Assembly: GCF_905200055.1 (NCBI RefSeq)
Contig: NZ_CAJKIS010000035.1
Location: 1 to 25,353, forward strand
Reading direction: 5' to 3'
DNA length: 25,353 nucleotides
Origin: an uncultured Fusobacterium sp.
GTDB taxonomy: Bacteria; Fusobacteriota; Fusobacteriia; Fusobacteriales; Fusobacteriaceae
The notes under the pieces are model-generated. The model ran no database searches, was not told the DNA's origin, and saw only the letters and a list, made by a program, of their open reading frames with translations. A program made the translations under genes and the position numbers. This document shows positions 13,471-22,351 of this stretch, piece after piece. Numbering within the stretch: the stretch's first letter is position 1; each line of letters starts with the position of its first letter.

Positions 13471-14325
13471 ATGGATTTTTTAGCAACAATTACTGCACTT
13501 GAAAATGAGGATGGGAAAAAAATATTTAAGGTAATGGTGAACGACACAATTTCTCTTTGTGTTAGAGTTTTAGTTTTTGCTTTAATATTTTATATTGGGA
13601 AAAAACTGATCAATGTTATTTTAACCTATGTAGATATGATGTCAAAGGACAGATTTGATGTAGGGGCAAGACAATTTAGTAAATCTTTTATAAAACTGGG
13701 AATGTATATAATCTTATTTTTAGTAGGATTACTTGTTTTTGGTTTTAAAGAGCAATCTATCATAACTATGATAAGTGCTGTAGGACTAGGTGTAGGAATA
13801 TCTTTAAAAGGATTTCTTTCAAACATTGCAGGAGGAGTAGTTATTCTATTTACTAGACCTTTTACTGTTGGAGAGTATATAGAAGTAAATGGAGCTTTTG
13901 GTGAAGTTTATAAAATTGATGTATTTTCTACTCATATTAATACCCTAGATAGTAAAAGGGTAATTATTCCAAATAATGTTATGCTAAGTAGTAATGTTAT
14001 TAACCATGATGCCAATGAGTATCGTAGAATAAAGCTTGAAATTCCTGTTTCATATGAATGTGATCAAAAGAGAGCCGTTGAAGTTCTTGAAAATATCAGT
14101 AAGACATATGAGGGTTTAGAACATGATAGAAAACCATTTATAAATATAATGGCTTATGGAGATTCTTCAGTAAATATTTATTTTATAGTTTGGACAAAGA
14201 GAGAAGGATATTATAGAACTAGAGGAAATCTAATAGCACATATTATAGAGGTATTTAATAAGGAAAATATTGAGATTCCATATAATAAATTGGATGTTAA
14301 TATAAAAAATTGTAGAGGTGATTAA
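13471..14325 (+). CDS. mscS: Small-conductance mechanosensitive channel (MscS family)
   Basis: This 284-aa protein has three N-terminal membrane helices (about 23-50, 66-88, 93-125). The third is the pore-lining helix with alternating small residues (ISAVGLGVGISLKGFLSNIAGG), followed by the family signature LFTRPFTVGEYIEVNGAFGEV and VIIPNNVMLSSNVINH in the beta domain. A C-terminal alpha/beta domain completes the ~280-residue MscS size. It opens under membrane tension to release solutes during osmotic downshock. AAGGAGATGACGAA precedes the ATG. Its last 8 nt overlap the start of the YitT-type gene. Confidence 0.9.
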   Translation: MDFLATITALENEDGKKIFKVMVNDTISLCVRVLVFALIFYIGKKLINVILTYVDMMSKDRFDVGARQFSKSFIKLGMYIILFLVGLLVFGFKEQSIITMISAVGLGVGISLKGFLSNIAGGVVILFTRPFTVGEYIEVNGAFGEVYKIDVFSTHINTLDSKRVIIPNNVMLSSNVINHDANEYRRIKLEIPVSYECDQKRAVEVLENISKTYEGLEHDRKPFINIMAYGDSSVNIYFIVWTKREGYYRTRGNLIAHIIEVFNKENIEIPYNKLDVNIKNCRGD

Positions 14326-15178
14326 AATTTCAAATAAATTTATAAAATTAGGAAAAGATTATTTTTTTATGACATTGGGATGTTTTATCTATGCTTTTGC
14401 AGTAAATTACTTTTATGTAAGTAATCATCTAGCAGAGGGAGGAGTTACAGGGATAGCCCTTATTATATATTATCTTTTTAAAACTCCAGTGGGAATAACT
14501 TATTTTGTTGTAAATATTCCACTTTTAATATTGGGATGGAAGATGTTAGGAAAAGATTTTATTATAAAAACATTGTATGGAACTATTATGATGTCAGTTG
14601 CTTTAGGACTTACTGAGGGAATGAATGGAGCTACATCAGATACAATCTTAGCATCTCTTTATGGAGGATTCATAGGAGGAATAGGTTTAGGTCTTATATT
14701 TCTATGTGGAGGATCTACAGGTGGAACTGATATAGTAGCTAGAATTATGTCAAAATATAGAGGTATTCCTGTAGGGAAAGCGATGTTAATACTAGATGTA
14801 ATTGTGCTTTCAGCAGTAGCTTTTCTTTTTGGAAAAGAGGTATTTATGTATACTCTTATAGCAGCAGTAGTTTTAACTAAAACTATTGATTTTGTTCAAG
14901 AGGGTATGGATAAAGCAAAAGCTGTTACAATAATCTCTAAAAAATCAGATCTTTTAAAAGAGGAACTAATGAAAGAAACAGAGAGGGGAGTAACTATTTT
15001 AAATGGGATAGGAGCTTATACAGATAGCAATTTAGATATTATCTATTGTGTTGTAAGTAAATATCAAATTATAAAAGTAAAAAGAATAGTTAAAGAGATA
15101 GATCCACATGCTTTTTTAACAATAACAGATGTTTCTGAGGTTTTAGGAGAAGGATTTAAAAATATAAAAGATGAGTAA
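14318..15178 (+). CDS. yitT: YitT-family membrane protein (YitT_membrane plus DUF2179)
   Basis: This 286-aa protein begins with five or six membrane helices holding the family hallmarks AEGGVTGIALIIYYLF (about 39-54) and GIGLGLIFLCGGSTGGTDI (about 120-138). It ends with a soluble DUF2179 domain (TIISKKSDLLKEELMKETERG through VSEVLGEGF). The function of the family is unclear; a transport role is usually assumed. The start is not an ATG: the first in-frame ATG lies 18 codons in, inside the first hydrophobic segment. The candidates are GTG at 14318 (overlapping mscS by 8 nt) or ATT at 14327, which is better placed after GAGGTGA. The overlap implies translational coupling to mscS. Confidence 0.85.
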   Translation: MIKISNKFIKLGKDYFFMTLGCFIYAFAVNYFYVSNHLAEGGVTGIALIIYYLFKTPVGITYFVVNIPLLILGWKMLGKDFIIKTLYGTIMMSVALGLTEGMNGATSDTILASLYGGFIGGIGLGLIFLCGGSTGGTDIVARIMSKYRGIPVGKAMLILDVIVLSAVAFLFGKEVFMYTLIAAVVLTKTIDFVQEGMDKAKAVTIISKKSDLLKEELMKETERGVTILNGIGAYTDSNLDIIYCVVSKYQIIKVKRIVKEIDPHAFLTITDVSEVLGEGFKNIKDE

Positions 15179-15226
15179 TTTAATTAAAAAATGGAGTTAA
15201 ACTTCTTTAAAAAGGAGGAAATATTT

Positions 15227-17440
15227 ATGTTAAAAGAATTAAAAGAGAAGATAAAAGATTTGGTTGATAAAGATCCTAGTGGAGCAATAGAGGAAATTTT
15301 AAAAATAGATGAAAAAGAAAGAGATTATGAGATAATTTCAGAATGGGGAAGAGCTGAGAATAATATTGGAAATTATAGTAAAGCTTTAGAACTGTTTATG
15401 TCTATTAAAGAAGGGGGAGAAAAGGACGAAAAGTGGTACTATAGAGTTGGTTATTCTTATAGTGGGCTGGAAAACTATGAGGAATCAAATAAGTTTTTAA
15501 CAAGAGCGATAGAGATAAATCCTGAGTATCCTTGGCCATATTTTGAATTAGGTTGGAATTTAAAGAAATTAGGTAAAAATGAAGAGGCTTTAAAGTATTT
15601 AGAAAAGATGTTAGAGTTTCAACCAAATGATATAGATACCCTTTTAACAATAGGGGATATATATTTTGAAAGACCAGATTATGATAAAAGTTTGGACTAT
15701 TATTTAAAAGTTGAAGAGCTTGGAGGAAGTGATTTTGTACTAAATCTAAATATTGGTTTCTGCATGAATGGTATTAGAAATAGTGAAGAAGCTTTAAAGT
15801 ATTATTTTAAAGCGTTGAAAGAGGCATCAGACAATACACTTCTTATTTCACAGATAGGATTAACTTATGGAGAACTTGGAGATTTAGAAGAGGGAATAAA
15901 ATTTTTAAAGAAAGCTTATGAAATGGGAAGAGACGATATTTGGTTAAACTCTGAATTAGGTTGGCAACTTTCAAAAAATGAGCAGCATGAAGAAGCTATT
16001 AAACATTTGAAAAGAGCAGAGGAATTGGGAAGAAAAGATTCATGGATTTATAATCAAATAGCTTGGAATCTTGGAGTCTTAGATAGATATGATGAAGAGT
16101 TAGAATATTTAGAAAAATCAAAAGAGTCTAACAATGATGATGACATATGGCTTGAATCTGAATTAGGTTGGACTTTAAGAAATAAGGGAGATGCTAAAAA
16201 AGCTATAGAGCATCTTGAAAAAGCTATAAGTTTAGGAAGAGATGATTCATGGTTACATATGGAGTTAGGTCTTGCTTATGGAGATGTTGATGAACATGAG
16301 AAAGCTATAGAAGAATTGAAAATAGCTGAGGAGAAAGGTGAAAAAAGCATAAGACTTTATTCAGGAGTAGCTTGGAATTTAGGGCAACTTTCTAAACATG
16401 AAGAGGCTATTGAAATATTAAAAAAAGTTGAGGAACTTGGAAGAGAAGATATTTGGTTAAATTCTGAAATGGGATGGAATCTAGATGCTATTGGAAAAAC
16501 TGAAGAGGGAGAAAAATATCTTCAAAAGGCTATGGAATTAGGAAGAAAAGATGATTGGATCTATTCTGAAATCGGGTATAGTAGATTGAGAAATAATAAA
16601 GCTGAAGAGGGGATAGAGTATTTTTTAAAAGCTAAAGAGCTAGGAAGAGATGATGTATGGTTAAACTCTGAATTAGCATGGGCTTATGATGAGATGGGAA
16701 ATTATCAAGAGGGAATAAGATATCTTCAAAGAGCTGAAGAGTTAGGAAGAGATGATACTTGGTTAAATTCAGAATATGGAATAGCTTTAGGAAGAACAGG
16801 AAGAAATGAGTTAGCTCTAGAGAAGTTATTTAAGGCAGTTGAGCAGGGAAGAAAAGATGATTGGATCTATTCTGAGATAGCCTATAATTATGGTAGATTA
16901 AATAAACCACAAGAGGCATTAGATTACCTTGAAAAATCTGAAAAATTAGGAAGAGAAGATATTTGGTTAAATTCAGAAAAAGGTTGGAACTTAAATGAAT
17001 TAGGAAAATATCAAGAGGCTCTTTTATATTTTAAGAAAGTGATTGAGATGGGTAGAGAAGATGAATGGATATATTCTCAACTTGCATGGACACTAGAAAA
17101 ATTAAATAGAGAAGAGGATGCTATAGAAAATTATAAAAAAGCTTTAACTTATAATAAATATGATTCTTGGATACTTTACCATTTAGGAAGATGTTTAAGG
17201 AAAACAGGAAGTTTTATTGAAGCTATTAAATATATGAAAAAAGCTTCAGAAAAAGGTGAATTAAATGGTTGGGTAGATTTAGAACTGGCTTGGAATTTTG
17301 CTGAACTTGGAGAAAAGGAAGCTGCAAAAGAGTATTTGAACAAGGTTAAAAATTATTTAGACATCAATAATGAAGATGTAAGTAAAGATTATAAAATTAT
17401 TAACTCTATATTAGAAACTATTCCAAATTTTTTCTCTTAA
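15227..17440 (+). CDS. Large tetratricopeptide-repeat protein with alternating WLNSELGW / WIYSEIAY repeats
   Basis: This 737-aa cytosolic protein (no signal peptide or membrane helix) is built almost wholly of about twenty 34-35-residue TPR-like repeats. From about residue 230 on, each repeat starts with a Trp motif after LGRDD or LGRKD, and two types often alternate: WLNSELGW and WIYSEIAY. The C-terminal ~80 residues drift from the consensus. TPR stacks form superhelical scaffolds for protein binding; the partner is unknown. The true start is the ATG at 15227, preceded by AAAGGAGGAAA; the frame opens earlier, at 15191, without a ribosome-binding site. It lies 48 nt after yitT and ends the cluster at a terminator. 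Confidence 0.85.
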   Translation: MLKELKEKIKDLVDKDPSGAIEEILKIDEKERDYEIISEWGRAENNIGNYSKALELFMSIKEGGEKDEKWYYRVGYSYSGLENYEESNKFLTRAIEINPEYPWPYFELGWNLKKLGKNEEALKYLEKMLEFQPNDIDTLLTIGDIYFERPDYDKSLDYYLKVEELGGSDFVLNLNIGFCMNGIRNSEEALKYYFKALKEASDNTLLISQIGLTYGELGDLEEGIKFLKKAYEMGRDDIWLNSELGWQLSKNEQHEEAIKHLKRAEELGRKDSWIYNQIAWNLGVLDRYDEELEYLEKSKESNNDDDIWLESELGWTLRNKGDAKKAIEHLEKAISLGRDDSWLHMELGLAYGDVDEHEKAIEELKIAEEKGEKSIRLYSGVAWNLGQLSKHEEAIEILKKVEELGREDIWLNSEMGWNLDAIGKTEEGEKYLQKAMELGRKDDWIYSEIGYSRLRNNKAEEGIEYFLKAKELGRDDVWLNSELAWAYDEMGNYQEGIRYLQRAEELGRDDTWLNSEYGIALGRTGRNELALEKLFKAVEQGRKDDWIYSEIAYNYGRLNKPQEALDYLEKSEKLGREDIWLNSEKGWNLNELGKYQEALLYFKKVIEMGREDEWIYSQLAWTLEKLNREEDAIENYKKALTYNKYDSWILYHLGRCLRKTGSFIEAIKYMKKASEKGELNGWVDLELAWNFAELGEKEAAKEYLNKVKNYLDINNEDVSKDYKIINSILETIPNFFS

Positions 17441-17455
17441 AAATAAGAAAGTAAG

Positions 17456-17500
17456 AAAAAGAGGTAAAAAGCATATATACAATGCTTGATACCTCTTTTT
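17456..17500. terminator. Bidirectional terminator with inner hairpin
   Basis: AAAAAGAGGTA (17456-17466) pairs perfectly with 17490-17500. A small GCAT/ATGC hairpin lies within the loop. It ends both the TPR-protein gene and the bat operon on the opposite strand. Confidence 0.85.
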
Positions 17501-17509
17501 TAGTTTCTA

Positions 17510-17701
17510 CTATTTGCAGATAAATTGGTTTGTTTCCTCATTATAGATATAGCCATTATCATTAAAACGAGCTAGTATAGTATCTTTTTCAACATCTTCT
17601 CCCTCACAAAAGTCATCAAGAGAAGAGTAGAAATCTCTCAATTTCATATTAACCATACTATAGGCTATATTAATATCCATAACTAAATAATTTGCTCCCA
17701 T
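17510..17701 (-). CDS. DUF4250-family small protein
   Basis: This 63-aa protein has the DUF4250 signature: SMVNMKLRDFYSSLDDFCEG followed by a helix (VEKDTILARF) and the ending GYIYNEETNQF. The family is of unknown function and occurs widely in Firmicutes and Fusobacteria. Its ATG overlaps the batD stop as TAATG, and AAGGAG lies eight bases before it inside the end of batD, so I take 17701 as the start and not the internal ATG at residue 8. It is the last gene of the bat operon. Whether it takes part in the Bat complex is not known. Confidence 0.8.
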   Translation of the reverse strand: MGANYLVMDINIAYSMVNMKLRDFYSSLDDFCEGEDVEKDTILARFNDNGYIYNEETNQFICK

Positions 17702-19356
17702 TACTTAATCTCCTTTTTTAAAATTTTAATAATTTCATTTTTATTTAAAGGTTCAAGATTATACATTTTTTCTTCAATATCTCTATTTAATTGAACAATT
17801 GCATTGCTAGCTCCACTTTTAACAAGTCTATCTTCAAGATGAACTTTAGGACTAAAATTAAATTGTTGTTTCATTAAATTACAATAAAGCTCATAGAACT
17901 CTAAATCATCTTTTGCTCTTTTCATAGATTTGAAGTCATATTTTATTCCTTTATTTTCTTTTTTTCTTCTAAGAAGTAAAAATAGTAAAATTAGTATAAT
18001 AAGCCCTTCACCAATCATTATACCATAAATTTTTATTAAATGTTTATGATCTGTTGAATCTAAAACTTCTTCAGAGATAGCAGGGATATTATTGATCACC
18101 ACTTTATCTAATTTTTGTTGTTTTGGTTCTTCCTTAGAAACATTTGAAGTTGCAGGAAGAGATTGCTGTTGTGTAGGTTTAGCATTATTTAGATTGCTGT
18201 TAGTTGTACCTGCTCCTAAAACTTTTAAAGATTTACTAGGAATTGTAAAATATTTATAGCTTTTACTTTCTGTATCAAAATATGGTATTTTAATTTCTGG
18301 AATAGCTTTTTCATTAGTAGTTCTAGGTATAAAAGCTATCTCAAAAGTTTTTTCACTATAGTATTTTCCGTTGATAATCTTTTCACTGCTACTTTTTACA
18401 CTTTCAAAAATATTAAATCCTGCTATATCGTATGGAATAATCTTTTCTAAAGTATCTAAGTTTACATCTCCATAAAGTTTTAAAGTAAGTAAAATAGACT
18501 CTCCTATGTTTACCTCATCTCTATTCCAACTAAATTCACCTTTTAATTTTCCAACTACATTTTGAAATCCTGTAGGCTGATTTGTAGGTAAAGGGAGAAT
18601 ATTTAATTTAATCTCCTCTCCACCTAAATATACAACAGGTTGTCTTCCATAATACCACATATCATTGTTGTTATTTTCAACAACTGCTATATGAGCACTT
18701 TTTATAGTTTTCTCTCCAGAAGAGTTAGGTTGTAAAATACTTTGTTGTAAAGTCAATTCTAACCCTTGTTTGCCTTGAGGAGTTGTAAAAGTTTTTTCTG
18801 GGTATCTTCTATTTTGTTCTGTAGGGAAAATGTCTTTTACAGAAAAATTATTAAAAACTGGAGGATCAACATACTTCATATCACTTATAGGTACAGTAGT
18901 AAGCAGTTTTTCCTCAAAAGGTATTTTCTCACCAAAGTAGTACTCTTGATTATTTTTAGGTTCTGTTTTTAAACTAATCTTATCTGATATATTGACATTA
19001 CTAACTTTTGCCTCTTTTGAAACAATTATTTCTAAAGGATTAGAAGTTTCTTTTCCTCCTTTTAATTGTAGAGTAAAAGTTCCCTCTTTAATTGGAAGAA
19101 GAGTATATTTATCCAATATAGTTGATGATTTTTTACCATTTACTACAGTATAACTTCTTTGTACACCTTTTGAAAGCACTTTAAAATTATCAAGTCCTTC
19201 AATAGTATAATCTTCTCTATCACTATTTGTAAATTCTACATTTAAAGCAATAGGCTCATTTACCCTTGGATTTGTATTATTTACATCTAAGGTTGCCTCT
19301 GTAAATGTAAGAACACTTATCAATAAAAATAGAAGTAAACTTACTATTTTTTTCAT
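17701..19356 (-). CDS. batD: BatD-family envelope protein
   Basis: This 551-aa protein has a Sec signal peptide (MKKIVSLLLFLLISVLTFTEA), a long periplasmic part of repeated beta-sandwich modules with the BatD opening DVNNTNPRVNEPIALNVEF, a single membrane helix (about 443-462) and an ~89-residue cytoplasmic tail. This is the BatD ('oxygen tolerance') layout (PF13584). It sits where batD is expected, after the VWA and TPR genes, and is thought to complete a membrane complex with BatA and BatB. GAGGTG precedes the ATG; the gap to the gene before is 15 nt. The linker at about 388-415 is rich in Asn, Gln, Ser and Pro. Confidence 0.88.
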   Translation of the reverse strand: MKKIVSLLLFLLISVLTFTEATLDVNNTNPRVNEPIALNVEFTNSDREDYTIEGLDNFKVLSKGVQRSYTVVNGKKSSTILDKYTLLPIKEGTFTLQLKGGKETSNPLEIIVSKEAKVSNVNISDKISLKTEPKNNQEYYFGEKIPFEEKLLTTVPISDMKYVDPPVFNNFSVKDIFPTEQNRRYPEKTFTTPQGKQGLELTLQQSILQPNSSGEKTIKSAHIAVVENNNNDMWYYGRQPVVYLGGEEIKLNILPLPTNQPTGFQNVVGKLKGEFSWNRDEVNIGESILLTLKLYGDVNLDTLEKIIPYDIAGFNIFESVKSSSEKIINGKYYSEKTFEIAFIPRTTNEKAIPEIKIPYFDTESKSYKYFTIPSKSLKVLGAGTTNSNLNNAKPTQQQSLPATSNVSKEEPKQQKLDKVVINNIPAISEEVLDSTDHKHLIKIYGIMIGEGLIILILLFLLLRRKKENKGIKYDFKSMKRAKDDLEFYELYCNLMKQQFNFSPKVHLEDRLVKSGASNAIVQLNRDIEEKMYNLEPLNKNEIIKILKKEIK

Positions 19357-19371
19357 ATTTTCACCTCATAT

Positions 19372-20418
19372 TTACCATTTGTTATTAGAATTTCCAGTTT
19401 CAATATTCATAACTCTCTCATTATTTTTAAATGATTGTTTTTCATTACCTTCAAGTCTTTTTAAGATAACTCCAATTTCATTCTTTTTAATGTCCTCTTT
19501 AGAGTCTTTTATATCACCTGTGGAAGCTCTACCACCTTGATTTTTATCTTTTTGATCTTGTGGTTGATTGTTATTTTCTTGATTTTCTCCACTATTATTT
19601 TGTTGATTTTGATCTTGTTGATCATTACCATTTTGATTATTTTGCTGATCATTGTTTTGTTGATCTTGTTTATTCTGTTGATTATTATTTTGCTGATCTT
19701 GATTGTTCTTATCTTTCTGATTATTATTATCAGAATTATTTTGCTTGTCATTTTGTTGTTTATTATCTTGTGAGTTATCCTTTTGATCTTGGTTATTACT
19801 ATCATTATTTTTTTGTTGTTGATCATTTTGATTATTATTATTTTGCTCTTGATTATCTTTGCTATTCTGATTGTTTTTATCTTGGTTTTGATTATTTTGC
19901 TTTTCTTGATTCTTATCTTTATTTTCCTGTTGATTATCTTGTTTATTTTGATTATCTTGATTTTGTTGTTGCTCTTTTTCTAAATCTTCAATCTTCTTTA
20001 AAACAATCTCATAATTCTTTTTAATATTTATATCATCAGATGATTTCATAGCTTTTTTATACTCTTCAAGAGCTAATTTATAATTTTTCTTTGCTTCTTC
20101 TGGATTTTCCTTCATTAAACTATCACCTAAAAAAGCATAGGAATTTCCTCTTAAAAAGAACTCATCACTTTCATTTTCAATAACCTCTTTATGTTTTTTC
20201 TCCTCATAAAAAGATTTAATAATATTCTTTTTTACATTGGGATTACCTTTTAATTTTAGAGAAAGTTCATAGTTTTTCCTAGCCTCTTCAAAGTTTTCAT
20301 TCTTAAAAAAAGAGTTTCCTTTAGAGATATAATAATATGCTCTAGCACTATTGAGGTTGATGCCAAAAGCAAAGAGAGAAAGAAGAAGCAACAAAATAGA
20401 TATTACCTTATTTTTCAT
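19372..20418 (-). CDS. batC: BatC-like TPR protein with very long Asn/Gln/Asp/Lys tract
   Basis: This 348-aa protein has a signal peptide (to about residue 26), then two or three TPR motifs (ISKGNSFFKNENFEEARKNY at 31-50, a second near 88-121), then a low-complexity tract at 150-294 made almost only of N, Q, D, K, S and E. The short ending VILKRLEGNEKQSFKNN resembles the conserved tail of BatC proteins. Position between batB and batD agrees. The start is the ATG at 20418, eight bases after GGGGAGG; an in-frame GTG at 20427 overlaps that site. It overlaps batB by 11 nt. A role as a periplasmic scaffold is inferred from TPRs and context. Confidence 0.8.
   Translation of the reverse strand: MKNKVISILLLLLSLFAFGINLNSARAYYYISKGNSFFKNENFEEARKNYELSLKLKGNPNVKKNIIKSFYEEKKHKEVIENESDEFFLRGNSYAFLGDSLMKENPEEAKKNYKLALEEYKKAMKSSDDINIKKNYEIVLKKIEDLEKEQQQNQDNQNKQDNQQENKDKNQEKQNNQNQDKNNQNSKDNQEQNNNNQNDQQQKNNDSNNQDQKDNSQDNKQQNDKQNNSDNNNQKDKNNQDQQNNNQQNKQDQQNNDQQNNQNGNDQQDQNQQNNSGENQENNNQPQDQKDKNQGGRASTGDIKDSKEDIKKNEIGVILKRLEGNEKQSFKNNERVMNIETGNSNNKW
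19537..19971 (-). repeat. Low-complexity DNA tract coding the Asn/Gln-rich region of BatC
   Basis: About 435 bp of near-monotonous AAT, AAC, CAA, GAT and AAA codons (seen as repeated 'ttgattattt' on the + strand). Long open frames on the other strand and in other frames through this stretch are by-products of the lack of stop-forming codons. It is prone to in-frame expansion or contraction. Confidence 0.8.
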
Positions 20419-21376
20419 CTTTTGCACCTCCCCTTAAAAGATATCCTAAAAGAATAAATATCATTCCTATTCCAAGTGGAATTTGAAAATATTTTTTATA
20501 TACAGTCATATTTTCATTTCTTTGATTTTTTCTTTCAAGATTAGCTGTATCTTTAAAAAAGTCTATTGTATTATCCTTTAAATTATTTACTTCATAATAT
20601 TTTCCATTACTACTTTCAGCTAGTTTTTTCATAAAATCTGAATTTAATTTGCTTACTACTGGAGAGCCATTTTCATCTTTAATAAAACCAACTTTTTTAC
20701 CATTGATATACTCTGGAAGAATACTTCCCTCATCTGTACCTATTCCAATAGCATAGACATTGAGTTTATGTTTTTTCACAAAGTCCAAAGACTTTTTATC
20801 AAAATCTCCACCATCTGAAAGTATAATAATAGTTTTATTTTCGCTTTGAATCTCATTAAAAGATTTTTCAGCTAATTCCAATGCTTGATAAAGCTCAGTT
20901 CCTCCACCAGAAATTAAGTTTGAATCAAGGGCATTAATATAGTTGCTACCTATTGAGTAATCATCAGTAAGTGGCATTTGAATATATGCACTATCTGAAT
21001 ATGGGATAAACCCTATTCTATCTCCCTTTAAATTGTGTAACAGTTTTTCAAGAGTTCTTTTAGCTCCCTCAAGTCTATTTGGATAAACATCCTCTGCCAT
21101 CATAGAACGTGAAGTATCTATAAGAGCGTAGATATTTAATCCCTTTACCTCTACGTTTTCACTATCAACAGGTTTTTGTGGTGAAAGTAAAGATATAGCT
21201 ACTAGCAAAGCTCCACAACTAATTAAAAATATTTTTAAACTTTGAACAAAATTATATTTTTTCATTTTTAATATACTTAATATTCTATTTCTTTTTTGCA
21301 TACCTATAATCATCAGAATGAGTATAAGCAGTGGAATTATACAGTATATTAAAAGATTAAGATTTCCAAATTCCAT
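20408..21376 (-). CDS. batB: BatB-family membrane protein with von Willebrand A domain
   Basis: This 322-aa protein has two N-terminal membrane helices (about 7-25, 46-65), a VWA domain and a final membrane helix near 300-315. The metal-ion-dependent adhesion site is intact: DTSRS (D87, S89, S91), then GGGTELYQAL for the threonine, and IILSDGGDFD for the aspartate. The PNRLEGAKR and GFIPYSDSAYIQMPLT segments are typical of Bat proteins. It is a substrate or partner of the MoxR ATPase by operon logic. GAGGTGAG precedes the ATG, 15 nt after batA. Confidence 0.9.
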   Translation of the reverse strand: MEFGNLNLLIYCIIPLLILILMIIGMQKRNRILSILKMKKYNFVQSLKIFLISCGALLVAISLLSPQKPVDSENVEVKGLNIYALIDTSRSMMAEDVYPNRLEGAKRTLEKLLHNLKGDRIGFIPYSDSAYIQMPLTDDYSIGSNYINALDSNLISGGGTELYQALELAEKSFNEIQSENKTIIILSDGGDFDKKSLDFVKKHKLNVYAIGIGTDEGSILPEYINGKKVGFIKDENGSPVVSKLNSDFMKKLAESSNGKYYEVNNLKDNTIDFFKDTANLERKNQRNENMTVYKKYFQIPLGIGMIFILLGYLLRGGAKDEK

Positions 21377-21391
21377 TTTCTCACCTCACAA

Positions 21392-22351
21392 TTATGGTAT
21401 TATTATATAGATTAGATATTGGAAAAATACTCCTAATAATAGAAAAATTAAAGCAATTTTTAAAATCCCCTCAAACATCTCTTGTTTATCATAGAAACTT
21501 CTTCCATCAATTTTTGTTTTTTCCAATTCATCTATCTTATTAAATATCTCTTTAAATTCCTTGCTATCTCCTGCTCTAAAATACTCTCCACCAGTTGTTT
21601 TAGCAATATTTTGCAGAAGATTTTCATCAAGCTCATTATTTTTTACAGTTTGATAACCGAAGAGTGTAGGAATTTGTATCTCCCTTGCTCCTATTCCAAT
21701 AGTATATATTTTTATTCCTAGTTCTTTAGCTATATCAGCAGCAGCACTTGGACTCATCTCACCAGAGTTATTTTCTCCATCTGTTAATAAAATTATAACT
21801 TTAGATTTAGCCTCTGAATTTTTCAGCCTATTTAATGCAACTCCAATTCCCATACCAATAGCTGTTCTGTTATTACTTGTAATATCATCTACTGTAAGTT
21901 TAGAAACCATCTCTTTTACAACATTATGATCAAATGTAAGAGGAACTTTTGTATAGGCATCTCCACCAAAAACAATCAATGATAATCTATCATTTCCTCT
22001 TTTATCAATAAACTCTCCTAAAACTTCTTTCGCTTTCTCTAAACGATTTGGAGAAAAATCATCTTGTAACATAGATTGTGAAAGATCTAGTGAAATAGCT
22101 ATATCAATTCCATTTTTCTTAACAACTCTATTTTCATAAATCATCTGTGGTCTAGCTAACGCCACACACATTAAAATTAGAGATAAGAGAATTAGATATT
22201 TACCTAAAAGATACTTCTTACTTTTTATTTTGTAAGCTCTTAAAGGCTCTATCCCTGGAACTGTTATTCCTAAATTACTTCTTTTTCTTAAAAAGAGATA
22301 GATTATAATAGGTATTAACAATAAAAAATATGGTGATGCAAACTTAAACAT
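21392..22351 (-). CDS. batA: BatA-family membrane protein with von Willebrand A domain
   Basis: This 319-aa protein has membrane helices at about 7-21 and 49-66, a VWA domain, and a last helix near 298-316. The metal site is complete: DLSQS (D89, S91, S93), NRTAIGMGIG for the threonine and ILLTDGENNSG for the aspartate. PNRLEKAKEVL and LSLIVFGGDAYTKVPLT match BatA. It overlaps the gene before it by 8 nt, with GAGGGTGA as ribosome-binding site. It is the first of two related VWA genes that probably arose by duplication (compare batB). Confidence 0.9.
   Translation of the reverse strand: MFKFASPYFLLLIPIIIYLFLRKRSNLGITVPGIEPLRAYKIKSKKYLLGKYLILLSLILMCVALARPQMIYENRVVKKNGIDIAISLDLSQSMLQDDFSPNRLEKAKEVLGEFIDKRGNDRLSLIVFGGDAYTKVPLTFDHNVVKEMVSKLTVDDITSNNRTAIGMGIGVALNRLKNSEAKSKVIILLTDGENNSGEMSPSAAADIAKELGIKIYTIGIGAREIQIPTLFGYQTVKNNELDENLLQNIAKTTGGEYFRAGDSKEFKEIFNKIDELEKTKIDGRSFYDKQEMFEGILKIALIFLLLGVFFQYLIYIIIP

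Noticed and set aside
19509..20024. Long open frames on both strands through the BatC tract (for example 19560-20024 on the + strand)
   Set aside because: They mirror the Asn/Gln codon repeats of the real gene, encode implausible monotonous Ile/Leu or Tyr/Phe/Asp strings, and have no ribosome-binding sites.
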